DNA from: Staphylococcus sp. MI 10-1553
GTDB taxonomy: Bacteria > Bacillota > Bacilli > Staphylococcales > Staphylococcaceae
Direction: 5' to 3'
Length of the DNA stretch: 64,000 nucleotides
Assembly (NCBI RefSeq): GCF_010365305.1
Contig: NZ_CP048279.1
Coordinates: 1,612,001-1,676,000 of the forward strand
Below the pieces are notes generated by a model, which worked only from the letters and a program-made list of their open reading frames with translations, searched no databases and was not told the origin of the DNA. The position numbers were made by a program, and so were the translations under genes. This document shows positions 31,991-40,826 of the stretch, piece after piece. Position 1 is the first letter of the stretch. The number at the start of each line of letters is the position of its first letter.

Positions 31991-31993
31991 TTA

Positions 31994-32022
31994 GGGCTGG
32001 AACAAGACGTTCCAGCCCTTTA
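31994..32022 (+). terminator. Terminator of rnpB
   Basis: The perfect 10-bp stem GGGCTGGAAC / GTTCCAGCCC with a 5-base loop is followed by TTTAATTTGT. Confidence 0.93.
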
Positions 32023-32510
32023 ATTTGTCTTGACATCTCATGAAATAAGAATCAGTATCAATATAGAAGTAGTATGTTTGATATAGAAACATAGTGACAG
32101 TTTGAGTAGAAGACTGTAGAACGGTTCTTTCGACTTGTAGTTAGAACTGAATTGTAAGATTGCAAGACAAGGCGAGACTCTTGAGTCATAGAGTTAAAAG
32201 CAAAATGACCCCTTTAAACTTTGATAGTGGCTACTGTTTGACGCAGTAGCTGTCTGACTTGCGGGGGGCAGTACTGCGAAATCTTTGTTGTACATGAGAT
32301 TTCTGTACTACTCCCCAAATGCACCAACGCTACTACAAATGTAATAGCCCAATCAAAGCGTTGGTTAGTTGAGACAAGACTCCTAGGAAACGCGAGTTCG
32401 AGGTGTCAATCAATAAAGACAAGAAACTATTATGAAAGAAAAAATCGCTACAATCTAAAAACAAATATAAAAAGATATACATAAACTGATATTCAAAAGG
32501 AGGAATTTTC
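32023..32510. other. Non-coding region between rnpB and the methyltransferase gene
   Basis: This 488-bp region has no open frame. Its centre (32153-32392) is copy A of a structured dispersed repeat. The left part (32030-32150) is AT-rich with short inverted repeats, and the right end has the AAAGGAGG ribosome-binding site of the next gene. Confidence 0.7.
32153..32392 (+). repeat. Structured dispersed repeat, copy A
   Basis: Homologous to the region at 60700-60972 read on the minus strand. Shared blocks in order are AGATTGCAAGA, CGAGACTCTTGAG, a segment containing CGCAGTAGCTGTCTGACTT, GCGAAATCTTTGTTG with GATTTCTG forming a hairpin, and a closing TTGAG-CAAG-CTCCTA. Internal stems include GCTACTG / CAGTAGC, GAAATCT / AGATTTC, and ACCAACGCT / AGCGTTGGT. 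The last stem has a different sequence but is also perfectly paired in copy B, which indicates selection for structure. The function is unknown; it may be a mobile structured repeat or a small RNA. Confidence 0.75.
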
Positions 32511-33638
32511 GTGTATCAACTATTAGCAGTTTGTCCGATGGGGCTTGAATCTATTGTCGCAAAAGAAGTCCAAGACCTGGGCTACGACACACGCGTAGAA
32601 AATGGACGTATTTATTTTGAGGGAGACGCATCTGCCATCGTTAAAGCAAATTTATGGTTGCGTACTGCAGACCGTGTCAAACTTATCGTAGGGCAATTTG
32701 AAGCCATAACATTTGATTCATTATTCAAACAAACGAAAAATTTACCTTGGGAACAATTCATTCCAGTAAATGGTCAATTTCCAGTGCAAGGGCGTAGTTT
32801 AAAATCAAAGTTATTTAGTGTTCCTGATGTTCAAGCGATCACTAAAAAAGCGATTGTCGAGCGGTTGAAAAATGCACATCAAGTGTCAGGTTGGCTTGAT
32901 GAATCAGGCGCAAAATATCCTGTTGAAGTCGCTATTTTAAAAGATAAAGTCTTGTTAACGATTGATACATCAGGCTCCGGTTTGAACAAACGTGGTTACC
33001 GTCTCGCGCAAGGTGAGGCGCCGATTAAAGAGACACTCGCTGCAAGTTTAGTCAAGTTAGCCAATTGGACAGGTGATACACCGCTTATCGATCCATTTTG
33101 TGGTTCTGGGACAATTGCGATTGAAGCTTGTTTAATTGCGCAAAATATTGCACCTGGTTTTAATCGCTCATTTATTTCAGAACAATGGGATATCATTCCG
33201 GAAGGGCTATATGACCAAAAACGTGCAGAAGCTGATGAACTAGCCGATTATGATAAAGAAATCGAAATTTATGCTTCTGATATTGATCCTGAAATGGTCG
33301 AAATTGCAAAACGCAATGCAGATGAAGTCGGTGTAGGTGATATTATCCGCTTCGAAGTCAAAGATGTGAACACACTTACCATTGATCACGACGGTCCTAT
33401 CGGTTTAATAGGTAACCCGCCGTATGGTGAACGTATCGGTGACCGTGCAGAAGTTGAAGAAATGTACCGTAATCTCGGCATCCTCATGCAAGATCACCCG
33501 AATTTATCACTTTACATTATGACAAGTAACAAAGAATTTGAATATCTTGCGAATCGTAAAGCTACGAAGCGTCGTAAGTTATTTAACGGATATATTGAAA
33601 CGACTTATTACCAATACTGGGCAAATAAAAAATATTAA
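32511..33638 (+). CDS. THUMP-domain class I SAM-dependent RNA methyltransferase (RlmL/YpsC-like)
   Basis: A 375-residue methyltransferase with an N-terminal THUMP RNA-binding domain (about residues 45-155) and a Rossmann methyltransferase domain. Motif I is DPFCGSG at 194-200 and the N-modifying motif IV is NPPY at 302-305 in GNPPYGERIG, which together indicate N2-guanine methylation of 23S rRNA, by analogy with RlmL. The start codon is GTG at 32511, 7 bases after AAAGGAGG. The same gene follows rnpB and gpsB in S. aureus. Confidence 0.9.
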   Translation: MYQLLAVCPMGLESIVAKEVQDLGYDTRVENGRIYFEGDASAIVKANLWLRTADRVKLIVGQFEAITFDSLFKQTKNLPWEQFIPVNGQFPVQGRSLKSKLFSVPDVQAITKKAIVERLKNAHQVSGWLDESGAKYPVEVAILKDKVLLTIDTSGSGLNKRGYRLAQGEAPIKETLAASLVKLANWTGDTPLIDPFCGSGTIAIEACLIAQNIAPGFNRSFISEQWDIIPEGLYDQKRAEADELADYDKEIEIYASDIDPEMVEIAKRNADEVGVGDIIRFEVKDVNTLTIDHDGPIGLIGNPPYGERIGDRAEVEEMYRNLGILMQDHPNLSLYIMTSNKEFEYLANRKATKRRKLFNGYIETTYYQYWANKKY

Positions 33639-33671
33639 GCCAGTTTAATTTTTACGAAAAGAGGGAGTACG

Positions 33672-34589
33672 TTGTATCAAGATAAAGAATTTAAAAAAGG
33701 CATTCTTTTCGCTTTATTGGCTTATGTGATGTGGGGCACGTTACCGTTATATTGGTCACTCATTCACGATGTCGATCCTATTGAAACACTCATGTACCGT
33801 ATCATTTTATCGCTCATTTTTATGCTGATCCTTTTACCAATCATTGGGCGATGGCAGCGATTTGCTCAAGATATGGCGCAACTGATAGCGAAACCGTTCA
33901 AACTGTTGATTATCATTTTAGCGGGCTATATCGTGACAGTGAACTGGGGAACGTTTATTTATGCGATTGATGCTGGTTTTGTATTACAAACAAGTTTAGG
34001 TTATTATATCAATCCACTCGTAAGTATTTTATTATCCATGATATTTTTTAAAGAACGTTTCAATCGTCTAGAATGGGTGGCGATACTCTTTGCTGTACTT
34101 GGCGTCGTTTATATGACTTTTAAAGTGGGAGAATTTCCATACATTTCGTTAATTTTAGCTTTTTCATTTGGCATTTACGGTTTATTGAAAAAACTCGTTC
34201 CTATGCCAGCATTGAGTAGCATTACAATTGAGTCACTTGCGACGGCACCCATGGCGATCATTTATTTAATTATCGTCGAACAAACAGCTAATTTAAGTAT
34301 CGGATGGAATATGTCGACGTTCTGGTTGCTCTTCTCAGGTGCTGTCACTGCATTACCGTTACTCTCATTTTCAGAAGGGGCTATCCGTATTCCGCTATCA
34401 TTAATGGGTTTTATTCAATATGTAGGGCCGACACTTATCTTTATACTCGGTATTTTTGTGTTTAAAGAACCATTTAATGTCGACCAATTTATCACATTTT
34501 GCTTTATTTGGGTCGGTATAGTGATTTATGTTATTTCTCAAATCATCAAAATTAAAAAACGCTCACAACCATTCCAATATCAAAATTAA
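33672..34589 (+). CDS. rarD: EamA/RarD family transporter
   Basis: A 305-residue integral membrane protein with about ten helices arranged as two EamA repeats. Segments such as LFALLAYVMWGTLPLYW, GYYINPLVSILLSMIFF and FIQYVGPTLIFILGIFVFKEPF are typical of RarD. The start codon is TTG at 33672, preceded by GAGGGAG. The transported substrate is unknown. It is followed by a clear terminator. Confidence 0.88.
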   Translation: MYQDKEFKKGILFALLAYVMWGTLPLYWSLIHDVDPIETLMYRIILSLIFMLILLPIIGRWQRFAQDMAQLIAKPFKLLIIILAGYIVTVNWGTFIYAIDAGFVLQTSLGYYINPLVSILLSMIFFKERFNRLEWVAILFAVLGVVYMTFKVGEFPYISLILAFSFGIYGLLKKLVPMPALSSITIESLATAPMAIIYLIIVEQTANLSIGWNMSTFWLLFSGAVTALPLLSFSEGAIRIPLSLMGFIQYVGPTLIFILGIFVFKEPFNVDQFITFCFIWVGIVIYVISQIIKIKKRSQPFQYQN

Positions 34590-34603
34590 TCAAAATATAA
34601 GCT

Positions 34604-34636
34604 AACATCGTACGTTGACTGTGCGGTGTTTTTTTA
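34604..34636 (+). terminator. Terminator of rarD
   Basis: The stem AACATCGTAC / GTGCGGTGTT, with two G-U pairs, is followed by a run of T. Confidence 0.85.
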
Positions 34637-34750
34637 CTTTCAATTCCATATTATAAATGCCATTATTTTAATCACTGCAATAGCATTTATCGCCATAAAC
34701 TCATATAATATTTAAATATAGACGCTTAAAACAAGGGGAATCAAATATCT

Positions 34751-37700
34751 ATGCAGAACCAAGAACAACTGGATATTTTATATAAACTAAAAAAAGAAGT
34801 GGAAAAATCTGATCATTCCGCTTTTATACATACCATTAACCAAATGATTAAAAAAGTGTATTTAAACCACTACACAATGACCTTTGTCGGCCATTTTTCA
34901 GCAGGTAAATCGACGGTCATTAATCGTCTCATCGGCCAAGACATTTTACCGAGTTCACCCGTTCCGACAACAAGTAATACCGCATTAGTAACGATTGCAG
35001 ATACGCCAGGAATTACAGCGAACATCGAAGGTCAAAAGTATACACAATTGAACTCTTATGATGACGTTAAACAAATGAACCGCGAAAATTTCCAAGTTGA
35101 GTCCATCGATATTCGTGTTCAAAGTGATGTGTTTCATAACGGCTTTACATTCCAAGATACACCTGGTGTCGATTCCAATGTACAATCACACAGTATGCAA
35201 ACAGAGCAATTTCTTTATACGAGTAATATCGTTTTCTATACTGTCGATTATAACCATGTTCAATCCGCGCTGAACTTTCAATTTATGAAGCGTTTGAATC
35301 GTGCAGGCATTCCTGTTGTTTTCGTAATTAACCAAATTGATAAACATGACGAGAACGAGCTCACATTTCAAACATTTCAAGAGCGTGTGGTACAATCAGT
35401 TAATGAATGGGATATTGATTTACTCGCCACATTTTATATTACAAAGTTTGAACATCCACAAAACCAATTCGATGAGTTGCGTGCTTTTATTATAGAACAA
35501 GACCAGCACCGTGAAGCTGTTGAAGACTATGTCGCACGTATGAAACAATTTATTCATCAACATCAATTGGACTATTTACAACATGAAATGGATGGAATTT
35601 TAGAACAACTTAACATTGAAGCGACACAATTCGATCAAGCGTATCAATCACATCAGCAAAATGAAATGATCAGCGAGGAAGCGCAATTGTTGAATGATGC
35701 GACAGCGTTGAAACATTATTTGAAAGATAAACGTCGCTCCATTATTGATAATGCTTATATTATGACTCATGAGATGCGCGAAACGATTCGTTATTATTTG
35801 GAAAGTATGACGAAAGATTTTAAAGCGGGTGGGTTGTTTAATAAAAAGAAAAAAACAGAAGAAGAACGTCAAACACGCCTTAATCAGTTAATGACAGACC
35901 TTCAAAGTAAAGTCGATCACCAAATTATTAAACCGATGCAAGAGGATTTGTCATTTCTCACACGTTTTATTAATGACACCGATTTGAATCAGCGTATTTT
36001 AAACCAAAAATTGACATTACCGACATCCATTGTAACTGACCTGTATCAGACACAAATTCAAATTACGAATCAATATGTGTTAACTTTCTCAAATGATATC
36101 ATGAAAGCAATCAAGCAATATATTTTAAAAGAACTCGAACCGCTCGATGATACAATTATTGACAATGTACACGCAGAAGAACACTTAGTCGATGAGTCAA
36201 ATGATAGTTCGTCGTATACACGTTATATTGAACTACGCAACTTGTCTCAGTCGTTAAAGACGGAAAATTATCGTCATTATTATATTCATATGGAAGATTC
36301 GCTCGACCGTTTAATTGATCGCACAGAAATTCAATATCAAGTGAAATCAGATGGAGATAATGAAAAAGACGCGAAACAACAAGAGGTCGCTGTAACTGCT
36401 CATAAAGCGACAATTAACGACGCACAAATTGCTCAATCATTAGAAATTGTCAAAAATATACCATTGTTTAAATCGAGTGTGAAAAACATCGAGGAAACGC
36501 GGGAAAGAATGCAACATCAAATCGTTAAAATAGGTGTTTTTGGTACATTCAGTGCTGGTAAAAGTAGCTTGATTAATGCGTTGTTAGGCGACAGTTATTT
36601 GACGAGCTCACCTAACCCAACGACTGCCGCAACAACTGAAATTGGCTATGGTGACACGCATCACATTACGTTTAAAACACCTGATATGTTACTCCAAGAA
36701 ATTAATGATGTATTCGAACTCGAAGGCCAACAATTTGATCGTATCGAAGCCTTTTTAGAAGCAAATACGGATAAATTAAAAGGGCGTATCGACAAAAGCC
36801 GTTTGGCATTTATTCATGCGATTGAAAAAAATTATGCGCTGTATCAATCCTATATCGCAGAAGGGTTAAAACATGAAATCCAAGCTGTTGACGTACAAAA
36901 ATGGAGTGCTGAAGATGAATATGCGACATTCGTCCAAACGGTGCATTTAAGATTGCCGCTGGATTGGTTAAAAGACAAAATTATCGTGGACTCATTAGGA
37001 TTACATTCGAATAACCAGCGTCATACGAACGAAACAGAAAAAATACTGACAACTTCGGATTTAATTTTATATGTGAGCTACTTTAATCACGCTTTTACCG
37101 ATAATGATAAAGCATTTATCGAACATATGAAAAATATGAACCAGTTAAAAGAACATCAAGCTTTCAAAATGGTCATTAATGCAACTGACTTAGCTGAAAA
37201 TGAAGCTGACAAACGTGCTGTGCGTGACTATGTGGCTGATGCATTAATACAAGTACAAATGCAACCTGAAATTTTTGCTGTGTCGAGTCGTGCTGCTTTA
37301 ACTGGAGGGGACAACGGTGTGCAACAATTGAAAGCAAGCATTTCACAGTTTTCAGAAGTAGAATCCAAACATATTTTAGAGACCAAAATGTATGACCAGT
37401 TGCGTTACATTGGGCAGTCTTACACACAGATGATTGAAGACCATACTTCAAATGCTGAAAAAATGCAGCATGTTAAACAACAATTACAACACATGCGACA
37501 AAAAACGATTTTTAATTCGCAAGGCCTAAATGCCATTCGTCAAAAACTGATTAACGAAATAGAAGATCAAATGTATCACTTGAATGAGCGTTTAAAAATT
37601 CAATTATTAGATAACGTTAAAGCCATTTATAATACACAAATGACGAATACAACACGTTTCAATGAGGAGAAACGTCTATCGACAAAAGCGTATTTGAATC

Positions 37701-38206
37701 AAATCCATCAAAAGTTATATTTAGAACAAACTTTGATGATTGAACGTATTAAATTTTTCTTTAATCAAGCGTTACAACAAGAAATGGCACCGAAAATTAA
37801 ATCGTTCCATCAATATCACATACTTTTGCCAGATATTGAAACGCTTGAAGTTGCGCCTATAGACCAATCATTTTTAACGATTTCTTTAGATGCCATGGTC
37901 AACGCACTTCCTAAACAATTGACGAAGAAAAATATTATGCAGCCACAAGTGCAAAAACAAATACAAGCTGACATTAAAGATGAAACGGTGACATTACTCC
38001 AACCCCGATTAGCCGATTTACGACAAGCGCTTGAAAGTATGCTCGACACATTAACAGCAAAAGCACAACAAGCACTTGAACAGATTGAGTCACAAGCACA
38101 ACGTGAAATCGATACTGCGTTAGCTGTCGATGTTGATGATGCACTGATTGCTCAACTACAAGCAGAAACACCAAAATTATTTACAATACTGAATTCAAAG
38201 GACTGA
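34751..38206 (+). CDS. Tandem dynamin-family GTPase (DynA-like)
   Basis: A 1151-residue protein with two complete dynamin-like GTPase modules in one chain. The P-loops are GHFSAGKST at residues 47-55 and GTFSAGKSS from residue 598. Each is followed by a long helical stalk with coiled-coil character; the first stalk has a Lys-rich loop (FNKKKKTEEERQ) that could contact membrane. This matches B. subtilis DynA (YpbR), a tandem dynamin involved in membrane fusion and protection. The downstream 5'-3' exonuclease gene starts 4 bases after the stop, as ypcP follows ypbR in Bacillus. Confidence 0.92.
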   Translation: MQNQEQLDILYKLKKEVEKSDHSAFIHTINQMIKKVYLNHYTMTFVGHFSAGKSTVINRLIGQDILPSSPVPTTSNTALVTIADTPGITANIEGQKYTQLNSYDDVKQMNRENFQVESIDIRVQSDVFHNGFTFQDTPGVDSNVQSHSMQTEQFLYTSNIVFYTVDYNHVQSALNFQFMKRLNRAGIPVVFVINQIDKHDENELTFQTFQERVVQSVNEWDIDLLATFYITKFEHPQNQFDELRAFIIEQDQHREAVEDYVARMKQFIHQHQLDYLQHEMDGILEQLNIEATQFDQAYQSHQQNEMISEEAQLLNDATALKHYLKDKRRSIIDNAYIMTHEMRETIRYYLESMTKDFKAGGLFNKKKKTEEERQTRLNQLMTDLQSKVDHQIIKPMQEDLSFLTRFINDTDLNQRILNQKLTLPTSIVTDLYQTQIQITNQYVLTFSNDIMKAIKQYILKELEPLDDTIIDNVHAEEHLVDESNDSSSYTRYIELRNLSQSLKTENYRHYYIHMEDSLDRLIDRTEIQYQVKSDGDNEKDAKQQEVAVTAHKATINDAQIAQSLEIVKNIPLFKSSVKNIEETRERMQHQIVKIGVFGTFSAGKSSLINALLGDSYLTSSPNPTTAATTEIGYGDTHHITFKTPDMLLQEINDVFELEGQQFDRIEAFLEANTDKLKGRIDKSRLAFIHAIEKNYALYQSYIAEGLKHEIQAVDVQKWSAEDEYATFVQTVHLRLPLDWLKDKIIVDSLGLHSNNQRHTNETEKILTTSDLILYVSYFNHAFTDNDKAFIEHMKNMNQLKEHQAFKMVINATDLAENEADKRAVRDYVADALIQVQMQPEIFAVSSRAALTGGDNGVQQLKASISQFSEVESKHILETKMYDQLRYIGQSYTQMIEDHTSNAEKMQHVKQQLQHMRQKTIFNSQGLNAIRQKLINEIEDQMYHLNERLKIQLLDNVKAIYNTQMTNTTRFNEEKRLSTKAYLNQIHQKLYLEQTLMIERIKFFFNQALQQEMAPKIKSFHQYHILLPDIETLEVAPIDQSFLTISLDAMVNALPKQLTKKNIMQPQVQKQIQADIKDETVTLLQPRLADLRQALESMLDTLTAKAQQALEQIESQAQREIDTALAVDVDDALIAQLQAETPKLFTILNSKD

Positions 38207-38210
38207 AAAC

Positions 38211-39092
38211 ATGACACACAAACTTTTATTAATTGATGGCATGGCGTTATTATTTCGTCATTTTTATGCAACGAGTGTACACAAAAATTTTATGCGCAAT
38301 ACGAACGGCACACCGACAAACGGCACGCAAGGCTTTGTGAGACATGTTTACAGTGCAATTCGAGATGTTGAACCGACGCACGTTGCAGTATGTTGGGATA
38401 TGGGGAAAGCCACCTTCCGTAATGACATGTTTGACGGTTATAAACAAAATCGGCCTGCACCACCTGAAGAACTTATCCCGCAATTCGACCATGTCCAACA
38501 TATATCTGAATCGCTAGGCTTTTTAAATATTGGTGTTGAAAACTATGAGGCTGATGATGTCATAGGGACATTGACACATGCATATGCAGAATCACCTGAT
38601 CATGAAGTGTATGTGATTACAGGGGATCGCGATTTATTACAATGTGTAAGTGACAACGTTTTTGTGTGGCTGATCAAAAAAGGCTTTACAGAATATAGTA
38701 AGTATGACAGAGCACGATTCGAATCTGAATATCAGTTAGAGCCGCCGCAACTCATTGATGTCAAAGCGTTTATGGGGGACACAGCAGATGGTTACCCAGG
38801 TGTAAAAGGCATAGGAGAGAAAACTGCGATCAAACTCATTCAACAATATGGTTCTGTTGAAAAAGTCATTGCGAACATGTCACAGCTCACGCCTGGGCAA
38901 CAGAAAAAGATAGTGCAGGACATGCACAATTTACGTTTGTCAAAACAACTAGCAGCGATTGAATTGAATGTCCCTTTATCCATTGACACTTTATTTGAGG
39001 AAATGGCCCATCATGTCGAGTTAAATCACGTGTTGGCAGTATTAGATCAGCATGAATTGTTTGTTTCAAAACGTTTTGTACAAAATTTGTAA
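38211..39092 (+). CDS. 5'-3' exonuclease (YpcP-like, PolI N-terminal domain type)
   Basis: A 293-residue FEN-family nuclease resembling the 5' nuclease domain of DNA polymerase I without the polymerase. Conserved acidic segments are LLIDGMALLFRHFYA, YEADDVIGTL and TGDRDLLQ, with the helix-hairpin-helix GYPGVKGIGEKTAIKLI. It probably removes RNA primers or flaps. It is encoded 4 bases after the tandem dynamin gene, so the two are likely co-expressed. Confidence 0.9.
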   Translation: MTHKLLLIDGMALLFRHFYATSVHKNFMRNTNGTPTNGTQGFVRHVYSAIRDVEPTHVAVCWDMGKATFRNDMFDGYKQNRPAPPEELIPQFDHVQHISESLGFLNIGVENYEADDVIGTLTHAYAESPDHEVYVITGDRDLLQCVSDNVFVWLIKKGFTEYSKYDRARFESEYQLEPPQLIDVKAFMGDTADGYPGVKGIGEKTAIKLIQQYGSVEKVIANMSQLTPGQQKKIVQDMHNLRLSKQLAAIELNVPLSIDTLFEEMAHHVELNHVLAVLDQHELFVSKRFVQNL

Positions 39093-39163
39093 TTTAAACA
39101 AAAAAATAATAGGAAAAGTCGGAAGTGGCAATACCAACAATCGTTTATTTCCATATCTAAACA

Positions 39164-39217
39164 AAAATGTCGAAGTGAGTGGCATGTGTGAGCATGTGCA
39201 TAACACTTCGACATTTT
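39164..39217. terminator. Bidirectional terminator
   Basis: The perfect 14-bp stem AAAATGTCGAAGTG / CACTTCGACATTTT lies between the converging exonuclease and RNase HI-like genes and serves both. Confidence 0.93.
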
Positions 39218-39231
39218 GTATATTTTTAACA

Positions 39232-39636
39232 CTACGAACGACCTAACGCTTGATACAATGCATCTTGTGCTAATTGATTCGCAGCTTTATTCTGTGCCCG
39301 TGGAACCCATTTGACAAATGCCAATTCAAAGTCATTCGTCATTTGTAAATAACGCTCCAAATAAGGTTTAAAACGTCCATTTTTCACAAACTCACGATTC
39401 ACTGCGTCTTCAATTAACTGTGAATCCGTCAAAACTAAGGCATTCGCAACTGCTAATGTTTTCGCTTGCTCTAACGCAAACAGTAACGCTTCCCATTCAG
39501 CACTATGATTGTCTAACTCATCTAGCACTTTTGTAAATGTATAGCGTTCATTTTCTGTTACGATAACGACACCACATGCACTTAATCCGGGATTGCCTTT
39601 CGTTGCTGCATCAAAATATATTTTAGCCAACTTCAC
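39232..39636 (-). CDS. RNase HI-like protein lacking the fourth acidic residue
   Basis: A 134-residue RNase H fold protein. Three catalytic carboxylates are in place: Asp9 (FDAATKGNPG), Glu47 (HSAEWEA) and Asp71 (LVLTDSQ). The C-terminal position that is Asp in classical RNase HI is Asn120 (QNKAANQLA), and no basic hybrid-binding protrusion is obvious. Staphylococcal orthologues also have EANQLA, so this is a family trait of the YpeP-like group rather than damage here. Activity on RNA-DNA hybrids is plausible but not certain. Confidence 0.82.
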   Translation of the reverse strand: MKLAKIYFDAATKGNPGLSACGVVIVTENERYTFTKVLDELDNHSAEWEALLFALEQAKTLAVANALVLTDSQLIEDAVNREFVKNGRFKPYLERYLQMTNDFELAFVKWVPRAQNKAANQLAQDALYQALGRS

Positions 39637-39685
39637 GACACCACACTTGAATGTATTTTCGTATTTAAGCTTAACATATCATGCG

Positions 39686-40384
39686 TTATAGCATATCGTC
39701 TTTAATTTTGTTGCGACGATAAAGTGACTTTGCCCAATAACCGAATGGGACGTTCAGTACAGTCGTTAATAATTTTAATAAATATGTCGAGATGAAAATT
39801 TCTAGCACGACACCGTTTGGTAAACTACCATAAAAAGCAATCAGTACGAAAAGCGCTGTATCCACAATCGAACTTAACGTCGTACTCCCATAAGCGCGAA
39901 TGAAAAAAGTACGATCTGAACGAAATACTTTTTTAATCATGTTAAAGACGAGTACATCAATATGTTGCCCGATAATGTAGGCGATAATTGATGCGAAAGC
40001 GATACGTGGTACGACATCAAAAATTACTTTCATTGCATCTTGCGCCATGTCGACTTGACTCGGTTGAAACGCGAGCGAAACTTGCATGACAATAATCATA
40101 ATAAAAGTAGACGAGAAGCCGAGCCAAACCGCTTTTTTCGCGACTTTACGTCCATAAATATCATTCAAAATGTCTGTTGCAAGATAAATCGATGCGAACA
40201 TCACATTGCCTAATGTTGCAGAAATCGTAAATATATCTACTGTTTTAAGCACTTGGATGTTGGCGATAATCGTGCCTATCGCAACCCAAGCATACAAACC
40301 TGATTTACCAAAAAGTCGAAACATCACTACCATGAGTACGAAAGTAACGATAAATGACCCTAAACCTAACCATTCATTATACAA
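39686..40384 (-). CDS. Queuosine precursor transporter (YhhQ / VUT family)
   Basis: A 232-residue membrane protein with about six helices. NVMFASIYLATDILNDIYGRKVAKKAVW is the signature of the YhhQ family, which imports queuosine precursors for tRNA modification. The start codon is TTG at 40384, with AGGAGGT 7 bases upstream. The leader contains a preQ1-I riboswitch that overlaps this Shine-Dalgarno, which independently supports the substrate. No queuosine synthesis gene is visible in the window, so salvage is the likely mode. Confidence 0.9.
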   Translation of the reverse strand: MYNEWLGLGSFIVTFVLMVVMFRLFGKSGLYAWVAIGTIIANIQVLKTVDIFTISATLGNVMFASIYLATDILNDIYGRKVAKKAVWLGFSSTFIMIIVMQVSLAFQPSQVDMAQDAMKVIFDVVPRIAFASIIAYIIGQHIDVLVFNMIKKVFRSDRTFFIRAYGSTTLSSIVDTALFVLIAFYGSLPNGVVLEIFISTYLLKLLTTVLNVPFGYWAKSLYRRNKIKDDML

Positions 40385-40392
40385 TTGAATTA

Positions 40393-40432
40393 CCTCCTAA
40401 ATTTTGTTGCAGCGGGTGTTTAGAAACCGCTA
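40393..40432 (-). promoter_or_regulatory. preQ1-I riboswitch
   Basis: Read on the minus strand, AGCGG pairs with CCGCT (stem P1) around a TTTCTAAACAC loop. An A-rich strand follows, and then TTTAG, which pairs with CTAAA in the loop to form the H-type pseudoknot. This TTTAG runs directly into the GGAGGT Shine-Dalgarno, so ligand binding should hide the ribosome-binding site. It lies about 10 bases after the transcription start predicted from the promoter at 40450-40478. Confidence 0.88.
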
Positions 40433-40449
40433 TTCACGATAACTTTTCC

Positions 40450-40478
40450 ATTATAATCAACAGCTTTATATTTTTCAA
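40450..40478 (-). promoter_or_regulatory. Promoter of the queuosine-precursor transporter gene
   Basis: On the minus strand TTGAAA (40478-40473), a 17-base spacer and a perfect TATAAT (40455-40450) precede the riboswitch. Confidence 0.85.
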
Positions 40479-40609
40479 TAGCCATTCGTTATCATTTACA
40501 AGCGTGACATTTTTCTTGATGTCGCTGAAGATTAAACACTTCAATGTCCATAAAAATCATGTTACGATAGTGAATATTGTACGCACTATATTTAAAAGAG
40601 GTGACTGTC

Positions 40610-40795
40610 GTGCTAACAGACTCTGAGAAGAAGGCCATTGCTTCAATCGATCAATTGTCTCAACAATATTGTGAACACTGCTTGGTTAAAGCACACCTTC
40701 GAAAAACAAAAGGGAAAACGCAAGCACATCACTTCTGTATCAATGCGTGTTCAATCGGCAAACAAATTCAACAATTAGGCAATGAGCTACAATGA
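40610..40795 (+). CDS. Small zinc-finger protein (YpeQ-like)
   Basis: A 61-residue protein with a Cys4/His arrangement: CEHC near residue 20, then HHFC and CSIG about 20 residues later, which suggests one bound zinc. [12 protein letters not shown] is the conserved core of this small Firmicutes family, of unknown function. The start codon is GTG at 40610, 6 bases after AGAGGTG; an upstream TTG at 40577 lacks a ribosome-binding site. cvfC follows 31 bases later. Confidence 0.78.
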   Translation: MLTDSEKKAIASIDQLSQQYCEHCLVKAHLRKTKGKTQAHHFCINACSIGKQIQQLGNELQ

Positions 40796-40826
40796 GGGCT
40801 GTAGTACATTGACGAGGAGGTTTAAC

